Below, one piece after another: positions 22,767 to 34,038 of a DNA stretch of 64,000 bases. The number at the start of each line of letters is the position of its first letter. Position 1 is the stretch's first letter. Origin of the DNA: Linum tenue (taxonomy: Eukaryota > Streptophyta > Magnoliopsida > Malpighiales > Linaceae). The notes under the pieces are model-generated. The model did no database searches and had not been told where the DNA came from. It worked only from the letters and a program-made list of their open reading frames with translations. The stretch covers positions 49,930,066 to 49,994,065 of the forward strand of contig CAMGYJ010000006.1 of NCBI GenBank assembly GCA_946122785.1, written 5' to 3'. The translations under genes were made by a program, and so were the position numbers.

Positions 22767-23245
22767 TTATCAATCAAGTAAACACCTTGATTGTGGCGAA
22801 GTTCTACCTTTTCCATCATTATCGTTTGAGAGTGTGTTTGCTGCGTTACTTAGATTACATACAACCCCCTGAGGGTCGTATTACCAACAACGTGAGAGAA
22901 AATTGAACCAAGAATGGCCGCGCAACAGTGTTGTTAAAGCCTAAACAACTGTATCGTGCGGAACAGAGATGGAATGACTCCTATGAAGATGAACGTGAGT
23001 ATGATGATGATTGGTAATGGCCTCCGCCAAGGGGCACCGACGATCGCCACTCTCCGCCAATCAAGACAGTTGCACGACGATTCAGCGACAATGATGGGAG
23101 CGGGTTCACCGGCCGCCCGAGTTATATAGATAAGGGAGGGCGGCATGGCTATCGTGCTCCTTTGGGCTCCATATATCGTTAGTGTTGGGAGCATTATTTA
23201 ATTTGGTCAACCTTGAGGGCAAGGTTGGTCTCAAGGGGGAGGGGA
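22767..23245 (+). other. Interior of the non-autonomous LTR element, right part
   Basis: This holds short frames with acidic and aromatic residues (ERDWNDSYED-like, 22950-23010) and ends in the polypurine tract at 23232-23245. I recognise no domain. Confidence 0.4.
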
Positions 23246-23568
23246 TGATAGAAACCTATTTTCGGGATTTATCATAATTATTATTACTAGGATTTTATTA
23301 TATATGGTTAGTAGTCTTTGAGTCATATTAGGATAGTCTATTAGGTTTTTCCAGTCTTTCGTTATACATATTTTCTTTGCGTTTTATTCAGAATCAATCA
23401 AGAAGAATATTAAGAAAATAATCTCCTAAACCCTATTCTCCCAATCCTCTCAATTCTCATTCCCAACCCCACTAAAGGCCTAGGCCGATTCTCTATCTCT
23501 CCCTTCTCAAATCCCTAAATTCCAATCCCACAATCCGATCGATAGAACCCTATTATCAGGTTCTATCA
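23246..23568 (+). repeat. 3' LTR of the non-autonomous element
   Basis: It directly follows the purine tract and ends TTCTATCA before the TSD CATTT. It is the uninterrupted partner of 19329-20740. Confidence 0.85.
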
Positions 23569-23765
23569 CATTTGCAAAGGTAAGAGCTCTTATTTTTGTT
23601 ATTTCCCGCTCTGTTTTAATTTCAAATATTGAAAAGTTTTGTTAACTATACTCTGCTTGAAAATGCAGATGCTTGAAAGGCTAAGATTCAAGGTTTGGAG
23701 ACTTGCTTCTCTGCGATGATAATGGAGGATCCAAGTTGTGAAGAGTTTAAGAAAGAAGGTACTTG
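23569..23765 (+). pseudogene. hAT transposase, 3' end
   Basis: This continues the hAT gene after the LTR element. A likely splice donor (GCAAAG|GTAAGA, about 23580) and acceptor (AAAATGCAG, about 23668) bound an intron, and the next exon gives IQGLETCFSAMIMEDPSCEE, an acidic tail like those at the end of RICESLEEPER-type proteins. Confidence 0.5.
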
Positions 23766-24239
23766 TGCTCTGTTTTATTATTATGAACAATTATCTTCAG
23801 TTAGTAGTTAAGTTAGTAGTAAACAAGTAGTTTCAATTGCCACAGATCTTCAAGGTAGCCAGAGTAATACACTCTTGGACATTGAAGATTGAAGTGTGCT
23901 GATGGTGATTGCTGTGCTGGCTTGATGTTGCTGACTGATTGATGGCTTGCAGCTGCTGACTAATTGCTTGATGATGGTGCTGCTCAATAAGACTGAACGG
24001 TGAAGAGAACTACTGCTGCTCTTTTTTGTTGTTTGGTTCAATTTGGAACTTGTTTTGTTTCGTTTGGTTTATGTCTATATGCCTTTATAAATGTTGGAAT
24101 CCAATTTCGATTTTTTTTTTGTTTGGATAATGAATTGGTGATGTATGGTTGTTGGATTTTGCAAGTTGGTGGATTTCATATGCAATTTATGCAGTTTTCA
24201 GTTTCAATTTGACTGTAGTGTCTCTTTTTTTTTGTTGGA

Positions 24240-24425
24240 TTTAGCAGATTTGGTTTTTTCCGGCTAAACCGACTATAACTGGTTCTAACACGTTACCCGA
24301 TGGTTTCGGGTTGGGCCTAAAAAAAGCCCGATAGTGGTAACGGGGAGGATTCGGGGAAAACCCGTTAAACCTTTGGGCGGGTGACGAATAGGCCTTCTCC
24401 GGCCCCGATCCGCCCCGTTGCCAAG
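24240..24425. repeat. Probable right end of the hAT element
   Basis: G/C-rich sequence with GGGTTGGGCC and GCCCGA repeats ends CCGCCCCGTTGCCAAGGCTA. Complemented, this begins with TAG and GGCAACGGGGCGG, the common hAT terminus. It suits the distal end of the element whose transposase starts at 17239. The left partner was not found. Confidence 0.45.
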
Positions 24426-24859
24426 GCTAACTCCAGCGTTAGATTGGCAGCGGTTAGCGGCCTTTCATTTGGCACAGTTAGATTGATGGATTGTTTGTCT
24501 GTCACTGTCTATTGTAATTTTGTCACTGAGAACTTATATTTTTTTTATAATGGCGAAAATATATTAAAATGGAAAAAGGAAGTAACATACAGGTTCAACA
24601 ATGACAGAGAATGGAAAAAAGGAATGGAAAGGAAAGGAAGGAGAAGGGATCATGAGATCTTATCCCAACTGCAAAACAAAACGGAAAGAAAGAACCGCAG
24701 GTGAGAGGCATTATTAGTATTATTAGTCTAAAATTAATGTTTTGTTAGCAGTTTTGTTAGTAATATTGATTTGAAAATATGATATTGACTGAGAATAGAT
24801 ATATGGCGGTCAACATCCAATTTAATTTGTTTTGAAAAATTTGGCTAATAAATGATATT
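24426..24859. other. AT-rich intergenic DNA
   Basis: No gene or terminal repeat is visible. It runs up to the break in the Athila reverse transcriptase. Confidence 0.45.
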
Positions 24860-26740
24860 TACCTAACGGGATGTGCAGGTAAGCAAAGGTTCCGAAGGGG
24901 CATGTGAATGTTGTCTTGGCTTGATCTTCTGGGGCAATTGGAATCTGGAAGTATCCTAACATCCCATCTAGAAAGCAATAGTAGTCATGTCTAGCGAGTC
25001 TCTCCAAGATTTGATCGATGAAAGGTACATGGAAGTGATCTTTACGAGTGGCTTCGTTCAATCTTCGATAGTCAATGCATACCCTCCACCCCGTCACCGT
25101 TTTTGTTGGTATAAGCTCTTCATTTTCATTGGCTACCACTGAAATTCCTCCCTTCTTAGAGACCAACTGGGTCGGACTCACCCACTGCTATCCAAGATAG
25201 GGTAAATGATCCCGGCATCCAGTAGCTTGATCACTTCTGCTTTAACTACTTCTTCCAAATTAGGATTCACTCGCCTCTGTGGTTGCCGAACCGGTTTAAC
25301 TCACTCTTTCATGTGGATTTTGTGTGAACAAAAGTTCGGCCCAATTCCCTGAATATTTGTGATCTTTCATGCGATTTCCCTCTCGTGACGCCTTAAAACC
25401 CCAATTAATTCTGTTTTCTACTCTGGTGTAAGATCAGCGTTGATGATGACTGGGAGCTTCCCATAATCCCTCAAAAAGGCGTACTCGAGATGAGGAGGCA
25501 GTGGTTTCAATTCCAACTCGGGGGTTCCTACAAAGAGGTAAGAATTTTTGGCATTGAGAGTAAGACCTCCACTTCTTGATCTTGCGGTGGTTGGTCCCCA
25601 TTCTTCGGGGAGTCCGAGGCAGCTGTTCCTACCAAACAACAATCCTCAAAAGGGGTCAGAAGTAAGGGCACCCACGGATGCGAGTGCCTCCATGAAGTCA
25701 AAAACCTCTTCGCCGTAATCAAAATCATCATGACCTCCTCCTCTCATGCCCTAAGCACCAACCTACCCCCATGCACATCAATCAAAGCGTTGGCGGTAGC
25801 TAAGAAAGGAATCCCCAAGATGAGGGAGACCTCAACTTTCTCATGAATGTCTAAGATAACAAAGTCAACAGGAAAAATGAGAGGTCTTACTTTAATGAGC
25901 AAGTCCTCCACAACACCTTTAGGTCGTACTACAGACCTATCTACCAACTGAATATGCATCCTAGTGGCTCTAAGTTATCCTAGTTCTAGCTTTTGGAACA
26001 ACTTATAGGGCATCACATTAATGCTAGCTCCTAAGTCCGCCAAGGACTTTCCTATGCACCGGTTGAGGGGTCGGAGTGACATCCTCTTTTTGAGGGGCCG
26101 GTTGAGGAGTCGGAGAGTCTGAGTTGCCTTCCCCTTCACTAGTGGCTTCCGGTTGTGAGGGGAAACTACCATCCACTTGTTGCTCCTTTGTTGCGAGCTG
26201 CTTCTTATTTGGGGGGAGCTCTTTGGCCTCTCTTCCACTTCTAAGAGTAACCGCCCCTAAGTTAGCTTCATCGGCTGACTTCCAAGAACGAGCCGCTTGT
26301 GAGATAACCCCTATGTTTGCGGCCAGGTTAATCAGGTGGGTCTCCTGGCTCTCCAACCCTGTCTCGATTGCCGAGAACTTCTCTGTTGCCTCTCCAATGA
26401 ATTTGTCGATTATTTCAAACTTTTTCGATCTGGAGGTGACAAAGGTCATCACTACCTCCTCAAAGCGGTTCATTCGATGACACTCTACTTCCTCGAGGTC
26501 CCAACTTGCACCCCACTCCATGGATGTCACTACTCCATTTCCATGCCCCTTATCTTCAAGAATTACCTCGACCAACTGATCTAACTTTGCTTCAAGTAGG
26601 GCCATAAAGCATCCCATTGAAGTCGGGGCTTCCTCTTCTCTTTGGCCCCCTGCTAGCTCTCTCTCCTTTGCTATAAGCCGGAGAGTTCGGTTTATGTCCT
26701 CGTCAAGTGGTAGCAAAGGTGTCGGGTTACTTCGGGTCAT
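24860..26740 (-). pseudogene. Athila gag-protease-RT remnant
   Basis: The gag ATG is at 26740 (MTRSNPTPLLPLDEDINRTL). The capsid core and zinc knuckle are missing: gag passes from its N-terminus straight to the C-terminal part with VTLRSGREAKELPP. Protease follows with LADLGASINVMPYKLF (about 25980-26035) and LILGIPFLATANALIDVH (about 25770-25820). Reverse transcriptase begins near 25170 with SPTQLVSKKGGISVV and has WRVCIDYRRLNEATRKDHF and YYCFLDGMLGYFQIPIAPED, then breaks at FAYLHIPLG near 24860, before the catalytic YVDD. Several frameshifts separate the parts. Confidence 0.85.
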
Positions 26741-26864
26741 GCACCACCTATACACAATCGGAAAACACCCGAAGTCTAGCAGAAGCAAAGCACACACACT
26801 TTCAAAACTGGAAACTAAGAGCTAGATTAACACTAAACAGCTTTTTCAAGATAACAGACCGTGT

Positions 26865-26882
26865 TTCCCGACAACGGCACCA
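26865..26882 (-). other. Primer binding site, Athila family C
   Basis: On the minus strand this reads TGGTGCCGTTGTCGGGAA, the usual Athila primer site, six bases inside the LTR. Confidence 0.82.
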
Positions 26883-26888
26883 AAAACT

Positions 26889-28390
26889 TGACTCGTCCCG
26901 AATACCAAAATAATTTCCCTCCTAAGGTCCAAGTATAAACCTTAGTCAAGTGTAGTACATGATACGTATGTTTAAATATCAACCCGGGCCGGTCCGTCTA
27001 CCCCTACTTCACTCATTTGAATCATTATCTAGCAATAAAGTTTTGGTTGAAAAGTTTGCTAATTAAAGTAAAACAAGACAAAGGTGAATGGTTTTGAAAG
27101 CTCTTTTGTGGAAGGATCACTGGGGTGTCGCTTCCCCCTAACTACTACCATGGTATGTGAACCGAAATGATTCCTATGGGCAAGGTGATCGTTAACCGCT
27201 AGGGGACGCAAATATGATCGTAGACCACGCTCATGATTGCTACACCGAGGCATGCATTATAGGCTATCACTAGGCCCTCTAGGTTTAGGCAATCAATGGT
27301 TTACTTCAACCCAAGGTTTGGACAGCTTAATCGCGCTTAACCAAATTTCTTAATCCAATATTGAGTTTTGCCCTAAATTAACCTAGTTAGAAGACTTACA
27401 AATGTCTAGGGATACCAACTCAATTGAGACTCCTTTGGAAGGGGGGTTTCCCTCTCTAGACTAGGTTAAGTGGCTAATTAGATTGCTAGGCATAGACATG
27501 CACAATCCTTAGGTTGCTAAGCATAGACATGCACAAACCTAAGGATGCTAAGCACAAACATGCACAATCAAGATGAATAATACCTCAAACATTTGAATTA
27601 AACAATACCCAATGACAATCATTCAATTCACATAAAAGAAAGCTACATGGCAGAGTTAGGGTTTCATAACGCCCAAGTGAAAAGAATTCTACTACATACT
27701 AGAGATGGGAGAAACACAAGGTGAAGTGGTAGAAACCATCTTGTAGGAGGCTTCCAATCTCCTCGGCCCTTGTGTTAAACTTTCCTTCGAGTAAATCTTC
27801 CCAAAATCCACCTTGGAGCAAAACCCTCGCCTTCTTCTTCTTTGGTTCGTTTTTCTCTCTCTAGAAATCAGAAGAAGGCTTTCTCACTCAAATGGGCTCT
27901 CCCTCCTCTCTCTTCCTTTCAACTAAGGTTTTAAACAGGGAACGAGCTGTGTTCACGGTGCCAGTTCACGGCCATGAACACTGAAACACGTCCGTGAACT
28001 CCAATTGGGCGCCGAAATGCACCGCTTTGCTTCCTTTTGTTCCCGGTCCACAACTCCTATGCACGGTCTTAGTGACCGTGAACACGTCTTGCGTCAGTAA
28101 CTTGCATTTTGGCTTTGGACGCCTCAAGGTTCACGGCCAATGGCTCTTCTTCACGGTCATGTAAGACCGTGAACAGCCCAAGAAAACCGTGATCTCGCCC
28201 TTTTTCACCTCTTCTCCCGGTTTTTGATCCTTTTCGTCCAACTTTCGACTCCGAGGCTGGTTTCACCTGTTACATCCTCAAACACAATAAAACACGAAAA
28301 ACCTAGCGTAAAGCCAACCTTTTAGAATCAAAGTTTCCACAAACGACTAAGGAAAACGAGGGCAAAACATGCACATTTAAGCCCGAATCA
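26889..28390 (-). repeat. 5' LTR of the Athila family C element
   Basis: In element orientation it begins TGATTCGGGCTTAAATGTGC at 28390 and ends GAGTCA at 26889. The same start (TGATTCGGGCTCAAATGTAC) occurs at 63139. It contains a palindrome block at 27930-28200. Confidence 0.85.
27930..28200. repeat. Palindrome block, TTCACGG...CCGTGAA type (family C LTR)
   Basis: TTCACGGCCATGAAC, CACGGTC-TTA-GTGACCGTG and CACGGTCATGTAAGACCGTG occur with half sites (GTCCGTGAAC, GGTTCACGGCC). The block lies about 190-460 bp from the LTR start, the same place as in families A and B, but is flanked TT/AA and often has a short loop. Confidence 0.75.
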
Positions 28391-29137
28391 GGTCCTTAAC
28401 CATCAGCTTTGATAATTTCCTTCTCTCCTTCTATATACAGGATCTCTTTCGCATGTCTAATTATGTAAGCCTTTTTTACTGTTTTCTGACACATGTATTA
28501 GGGATTACATTATCTCGAAATCAAAGTGTCTCTGGGGCAACAAGTATTGTTGCAGATGATCTTCTTAATTGGAGAATGAATGCAAATTACAATTTGATTG
28601 AACTGCACAAATCATTCAAATTACAATTTGGCGACTAACCAAAATACATAGCTAAGTAACCAATCCAGATGGGTAATTTGTAACTTGCTACTTACCTATA
28701 CAACAGAATAGACTACTCTTATTTCTTCTGCTAGCTTGAACGTGTTACTTGACTATATGTCATATTGGATAGATCGTTTACAATTTATGCTCCAGCAAGT
28801 TACAAACATAAATAGCCTGCAGTCATTCATTTTGCTCCTTCCATTGTTTTCACTCACAAGCACAAAGCTAATGTGCACTCGAAGCAAGGTAGCACGACAC
28901 CAAGATGGAGCATTGTCTCCTAGCAAACACCTATAAGAAAAGCAATGCATCTAAATAACTTAAGAATAAACTTTGGTGAATCAGAGAAGCCAAAGTCTCA
29001 TTCTTGATCGGTAATAAAGCTTAGAAGATAATAAACCCCTGATGTCCTGGTAGTGGAGGTCAGACCACATAATAGAAGCTGATGTAAACACAAAACAAAT
29101 GATTGCACCATATATGAGAACCGATTTTGCGAGTTAT
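28391..29137. other. Non-coding DNA including a dispersed duplicate segment
   Basis: No clear gene. About 28562-28970 is closely similar to 50483-50669 joined to 62742-62975; that second copy is split by the LINE. This copy therefore shows the LINE's uninterrupted target. The nature of the duplicated sequence is unknown. Confidence 0.6.
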
Positions 29138-29369
29138 TGTAAGGATCGAGCAAGGGATTCTGGCGAGTTTATTGAGATTTTGGAAGAGAAGAGAGTTTAC
29201 AGCGGAAGAAGAAAAGTCTGAATTGTTTATCTATCTAACTAATTTGGTAAAGTTGTTACAATAGAGATGATTGGTCAAAAACTATCCAATGAACTCCCTT
29301 CTTCTACTATTTATATCTTCATCCCTGCTCCACGTCACCATCCAGCTGGCACAGGCACAGGCTGTTACA
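29138..29369 (-). repeat. 3' LTR of the young chromovirus
   Basis: In element sense it starts TGTAACAGCCTGTGCC and ends CGATCCTTACA. A TATTTATA box is visible on the plus strand (29310-29317; ATAAATA in element sense). Confidence 0.88.
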
Positions 29370-29409
29370 AATCCTCTCCCTTCAAATTCAGCTTGTCCTC
29401 AAGCTGAAA

Positions 29410-32408
29410 CTAGGCTGTAAAAGCTGGGTATTGCAGGCAAAACTCAGGCAAATCTTCCCACGTAGCTTCCTTAGGATGTTGATGTGTCCATTGCACTAAG
29501 ACTTGCGTCAAAGCACGGTTGTCGCGATTGATAAACCATCGAGCCAAAATGTGAGCAGTGGCAAGTTTCAAGGTTCCATTGGCGTCCTATGTTGGGAGGT
29601 GCAAAGCAGCTGGAGGCACAGTCGACTTGCAAAGCTTCAGCTGGGAAACATGGAATACATGATGTACCTTGGACTGAGTTGGTAATGCGAGTTTGTACGC
29701 CACCAATCCCACCTTGCTCACAATCTGATATGGCCCAAAAAAACGAGCTTCTAACTTGTTTCCATGTCGCCCCACCACGGATCCCTGACGATAAGGCTGC
29801 AACCTGAGATAAACCCAGTCCATAACCTGTAATGTTCTTTCAGAACAGCGGCGGTCAGCGTATTGTTTCTGCCGGTTCTGTGCCCTTGTTATGTTATGCG
29901 TAAGGAAGTGAACAAGCTGCTGCTGCTTCACAACACGATCCTCCATAGATCCCACCGGAGTAGATAGAGTCGGTCCTAACCCAAAAAGAGCCAGTGGAAA
30001 CCCATACAAAGCCTCAAAAGGCGTCATCTGCAGACTAAGGTGGTAATGCGTATTATAGCACCATTCCGCCAGAGTAAGCCAGTCCACCCAGTCATGTGGT
30101 CTATGGAATGTCATACAACGCAAGTAATCTTCCAGACATCTATTAACCCTCTCGGTCTGGAAATCTGTCTGTGGGTAGTAGGCCGTGGAGAAGTGTAAAT
30201 CAGTATGGTGCAGTGTGAAAAACTCTATCCAGAACTGACTTGTAAATGTGGCGTCTCCATCGCAAACAATAGTGGATGGCATACCATGGTATTTAAACAA
30301 CCCGTCGAAGAAGACTTGAGCAATTTCAGCAGCTGTATAAGGGTGTTTGAGACTGAAAAAATGGGCTGCTTTGGTGAATCGATCCACCACGACTAATAGA
30401 ACTTGCTTACCTCGAGAAGTAGGCAACACTTCCACAAAATCCATGCTAATATCACGCCAAGCTCGTACTGGAATGGGAAGTGGCTGTAGTAACCCGGTGA
30501 AGCAAGTGTTTCTGTTTTGCAACGCTGACAAACATCGCAGGTAGCTACCCAATTCGCCACTGCAGTCTTCATCCCGCGCCAGTAGAAGTGAGTTTTGAGA
30601 CGTTGATAAGTCACCTGTGCACCCGAATGACCTCCTACAGGAGATGAGTGGAACAAATGGAGAAGTTTTCTTCGCATATGGCCTGCATTTCCCACAACAA
30701 TGGACCCCTTGTAACGTAATATTCCAGCCGAGTAAGATCAAAAAGATGGCCCATGTGAGTTGACAGCAGCTGCAGCTATAAGATCTGCCACTTCTGTATC
30801 ACCAACATATTTGTGTTCAATTTCCCCCAACCATTCAGGTAGAACCATAGAAATAGCCTCACAACTGCCCTGTTCCAAACTATCTTCAAAAACACGAGAT
30901 AATGCGTCAGCAGCACCATTAAACTTCCCCTTTCTATACCTGATCTGAAAGTCTAACCCCATAAGCTTGACAAGCCCTTTCTTTTGGATAGCCGTATGGA
31001 CTTTCTACCCAAGTAAAAACTTCAAACTCTCATGGTCAGTTACAATGGTGAACGGTCTTCCATCCAAATAATTCCTCCAGTGATTCACCGCCATGAGGAC
31101 AGCCAAATACTCTTTCTCGTACGTGCTGAGCCCTTGGTTACGCACACTGAGAGCCTTGCTAAAATAAGCCAAAGGTCTTCCCCCTTGAGTCAGCACAGCT
31201 CCTACGCCTGAGCCGCAAGAATCTGTTTCTAAAACGAATGGAAGAGAGAAGTAAGGTAGAGCTAAGACAGGAGCGTGACACATTGCTGTCTTTAGAATGT
31301 CAAAATCAGTTTCAGCTTCGGAAGACCATTGGAAGCCATTCTTCTTCAACAAATCCGTGAGAGGTCGTCTAATAATGCCATAATGCTTGACGAACTTGCG
31401 GTAGTACCCTGTTAAACCCAAGAATCCCCTGAGTTGCTTAACAGTTTGGGGCCTCGGCCAGGACTTCATAGCTGCTACCTTGGTATGGTTTGTGGCCACT
31501 CCTTCCCCACTAAGAATATGGCCCAAATATTCAACCTTAGGCTGGCCAAAAGAGCACTTAGAAGCTTTAGCATAGAGCTGATGTTGGCGAAGCAGCTGCA
31601 AAGCAATAGACAGGTGCTGGAAGTGGTCCGCTTCTGACTTACTATAGACCAAAATGTCGTAAAAAATACCAGAATAAATCTCCCGAGATGCTTGCCGAAC
31701 ACATGATTCACAAGTGCCTGAAAAGTAGCCGGGGCGTTCGTAAGACCAAACGGCATAACCCTGAACTCGTAATGCCCCTGATGTGTGCAAAAAGCAGTTT
31801 TAAACTGATCCTCGGGCTGCACCCGTATCTGGTGATAACCAGCCCAGAGATCCAACTTCGAAAAAATCACAGCACCATGCAATTCGTCCAATAGATCTTC
31901 AATGTGAGGGATGGGGAACTTGTCTTTGATTGTGGCGGCATTTAACTCTCTGTAATCGACACAAAAAACGCCAGCTGCCATCCTTCTTACCAATCAGTAG
32001 GATAGGAGATGCGTAAGGACTGTGGCTTGGTTGAATGAAGTCAGACTGAAGCATCTCAGCTATCAGTTTTTTGGCAACTTCTTTGTGGTGGTGGGGGAAC
32101 CTATAAGGACGTATGTTAATGGGTTTTGTGTTGGGTAACAGGGGAATGGAATGGTCAAAAGGGTGTGATGGAGGTAGAGAGGTGGGAGCACTAAACACAT
32201 CAGCATACTGGTCCAACAATGGTTGCAAGAAAGGAGGATGTGGAGTAGGAACAAGCACTGGTTCCATGGAAAACACAGCACCAGTCAAGTGTGTAAGAGG
32301 CTTTCGAAGCAATTGCTGGAAATTTCTACCATTCATCACCTTACAGTGACCCTCCTTGGTCAATCCCTGTAAGGTTAGAGTGCTGCCCTGCCATTCAAAT
32401 GCAAGCTA
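29410..32408 (-). pseudogene. Chromovirus pol: RT, RNase H, integrase, chromodomain-like tail
   Basis: Pol continues in the gag frame after two adjacent stops (TGA TAG, 32406-32411). RT begins near 32090 ([19 protein letters not shown]), shifts frame near 31990, and shows [15 protein letters not shown] and [14 protein letters not shown] missing base at about 31660 breaks the catalytic box: FFDD is read as FFTT in one frame and FYDI in the next. RNase H follows (LETDSCGSGVGAVL, about 31210; TDHESLKFLLG, about 31010). Integrase has its zinc-binding region near 30600 and D-D-E residues in SMDFVEVLP, CDGDATF and TDFQTERVN (30450-30130). A TAG at 29587-29589 precedes the tail, where VQWTHQHPKEATWED (about 29470) is chromodomain-like. 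It ends at 29410. Confidence 0.85.
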
Positions 32409-33752
32409 TCACTTCTTCAAGTCCACCTGGAAGGGACTGACAGTCTCCAACCAATCCCACCCCAAAACAAAGTCATGGGCAGGTAAGTCCAAGGTACGCA
32501 CATCAAAATTGAACTCTTGACCTTGCATTTTCCAAATAAAACCCTTGCACACCGAGTTGCTCAACAATGTATGTCCACTCGCAACTTTAACCCTCATAGG
32601 AGCTATAATCTCTGTTCTACAATGAAGTTCTTCAGCCTTAACACTATTCAAGAAGGTGTGGGAACTACCTGTGTCGATCAGGACTGTTACCTCACGATGT
32701 CCTACAGTAGCGGGAGTGAGAAGTGAGTTTCCAGAGTAGCCTGTGCCCATAGCCTGCAACGTGACCTCCAGCTTGGCATCCTGGAATTCATCCTCTGATT
32801 CCTCCTCTCCTCTAGGCAACAAGGAATTATCAGCGTGCATCAATTGTATATATTTCTTGCTAGCACAAATGTGGCCATGAAAATACTTATCACCACATTT
32901 GTAACAGAGACCCTGCCCCCTTGGAATGGTACCGCGATCATGAGAAGAAGAGGAAGGAGAGTCCCGCGACCACTGTTTGTTCGACGTCGGCGGCGAAGCA
33001 CTTGGCCAACGAGGGGAAGTGGCCTGGCAAGACTTGCGTTTCCTAGCGTCAATTGCTGATTCCTCCAGCCGTGCTTGGTAGAAAGCACAAGCAAGCGACG
33101 GTGGATTCAACACCTGAACACGAGGCTGAATCTCCCCATCCAATCCACCCAAGAAACTAAGGATGAAGTATTTTTCGTTGAGTTCAGGATTTAGACGAAG
33201 CATCCGCGAACAAAGTTCCTCGAATTCCTCCTGATAACGAGCAACCGAACTCATCTGCCGCAGCTGATTGAAGGCAGCCACCACATTCATCTGCTCTTGA
33301 TTGCCAAATCGATGGAACAGGTCATCGACGAACTGCCCCCAAATTAAAGGAAAACGACGGAAGGACCACCCCTCGAACCATGTGAAAGCACGACCCTCCA
33401 AGTAATAAGAAACCAAATCCACCTTCTGCTCCTCCGGAATTGAATAGAGATGAAAGAGTTTGGTGCACCGGCTCACCCACGCATGAGGCTCGGCGCCGGA
33501 GAAGTGAGAGAACTCTAGATTGGGGTAATGATCCAGAAGCGTCGGCCACCGATGTTGAGGCCGGAATTGTTGATTTTCGAAGAAAGGATCGTGGTTGGCG
33601 TGTTGCTGAGCTCGTACGGGCGATTTCTCACGAAGATGCGTCAACGAAGCCGTGATAGCTTCCAAATTTTCCTTCATCGAAGAGGCAAGAGCTGCAATGG
33701 CGGCTTTGAGATCGTTGTGCTGAGAATCCATTTGCTGCCGGACCTCCGCCAT
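32409..33752 (-). CDS. Chromovirus gag-protease
   Basis: A 447-codon frame starts MAEVRQQMDSQHNDLKAAI. It has the Retrotrans_gag region (WPTLLDHYPNLEFSHFSG, then FHLYSIPEEQKVDLVSYYLE and GRAFTWFEGW), a zinc knuckle (CYKCGDKYFHGHIC, about residue 283) and a retropepsin with VLIDTGSSHTFLNS (about residue 359) and FVLGWDWLETVSPF. The catalytic DTG is intact. In related elements this frame runs on into RT; here TGA TAG ends it. Product would be capsid, nucleocapsid and protease. It is the only long open frame of this element and could in principle supply proteins in trans. Confidence 0.85.
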   Translation of the reverse strand: MAEVRQQMDSQHNDLKAAIAALASSMKENLEAITASLTHLREKSPVRAQQHANHDPFFENQQFRPQHRWPTLLDHYPNLEFSHFSGAEPHAWVSRCTKLFHLYSIPEEQKVDLVSYYLEGRAFTWFEGWSFRRFPLIWGQFVDDLFHRFGNQEQMNVVAAFNQLRQMSSVARYQEEFEELCSRMLRLNPELNEKYFILSFLGGLDGEIQPRVQVLNPPSLACAFYQARLEESAIDARKRKSCQATSPRWPSASPPTSNKQWSRDSPSSSSHDRGTIPRGQGLCYKCGDKYFHGHICASKKYIQLMHADNSLLPRGEEESEDEFQDAKLEVTLQAMGTGYSGNSLLTPATVGHREVTVLIDTGSSHTFLNSVKAEELHCRTEIIAPMRVKVASGHTLLSNSVCKGFIWKMQGQEFNFDVRTLDLPAHDFVLGWDWLETVSPFQVDLKK

Positions 33753-33807
33753 CTACGACTCCAAGTCAACGATTTGCCAGAGTGCAGAGCTCTTATTTAT
33801 ACCACTT

Positions 33808-34033
33808 TGTAAGGATCGAGCAAGGGATTCTGGCGAGTTTATTGAGATTTTGGAAGAGAAGAGAGTTTACAGTGGAAGAAGAAAAGTCTGAATTGTTTAT
33901 CTATCTAACTAATTTGGTAAAGTTGTTACAATAGAGATGATTGGTCAAAAACTATCCAATGAACTCCCTTCTTCTGCTATTTATATCTTCATCCCTGCTC
34001 CACGTCACCATCCAGCTGGCACAGGCTGTTACA
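33808..34033 (-). repeat. 5' LTR of the young chromovirus
   Basis: It is nearly identical to 29138-29369 and is followed by TSD GTTAT. Confidence 0.9.
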
Positions 34034-34038
34034 GTTAT

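Larger units (their letters stand above)
19329..23568 (+). mobile_element. Non-autonomous LTR retrotransposon inserted in the hAT gene
   Basis: LTRs begin TGATAGAAACCTATTT and end TTCTATCA (19329-20740 with a nested element, 23246-23568). TSD CATTT lies at 19324-19328 and 23569-23573. The PBS (TGGTATCAAAGCC, 20743-20755) fits tRNA-iMet and the purine tract CAAGGGGGAGGGGA is at 23232-23245. No protease, integrase or reverse transcriptase is recognisable inside; only a short possible gag remnant remains. It carries a PIF/Harbinger element in its 5' LTR and a hAT MITE in its interior. Confidence 0.85.
24860..28390 (-). mobile_element. Truncated Athila-like Gypsy element (family C)
   Basis: The element reads on the minus strand. 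From the right it has a 1,502-bp 5' LTR (26889-28390), a PBS (26865-26882), an abbreviated gag, protease and the first part of reverse transcriptase, then stops abruptly near 24860. The rest of pol and the 3' LTR are absent. No TSD can be judged because one end is missing. Confidence 0.85.
29138..34033 (-). mobile_element. Young Ty3/Gypsy chromovirus, full length but frameshifted
   Basis: LTRs of 232 bp (29138-29369) and 226 bp (33808-34033) are nearly identical: two substitutions and a 6-bp GCACAG repeat difference. TSD GTTAT is at 29133-29137 and 34034-34038. The purine tract (GAAGGGAGAGGATT in element sense) abuts the left LTR. The site next to the right LTR reads TGGTATAAATAAGAGC, a damaged tRNA-iMet PBS. 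Domain order is gag, protease, RT, RNase H, integrase, chromodomain-like. Length 4.9 kb with short LTRs suits compact plant chromoviruses such as Reina or Galadriel; I cannot choose between them. Confidence 0.9.
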
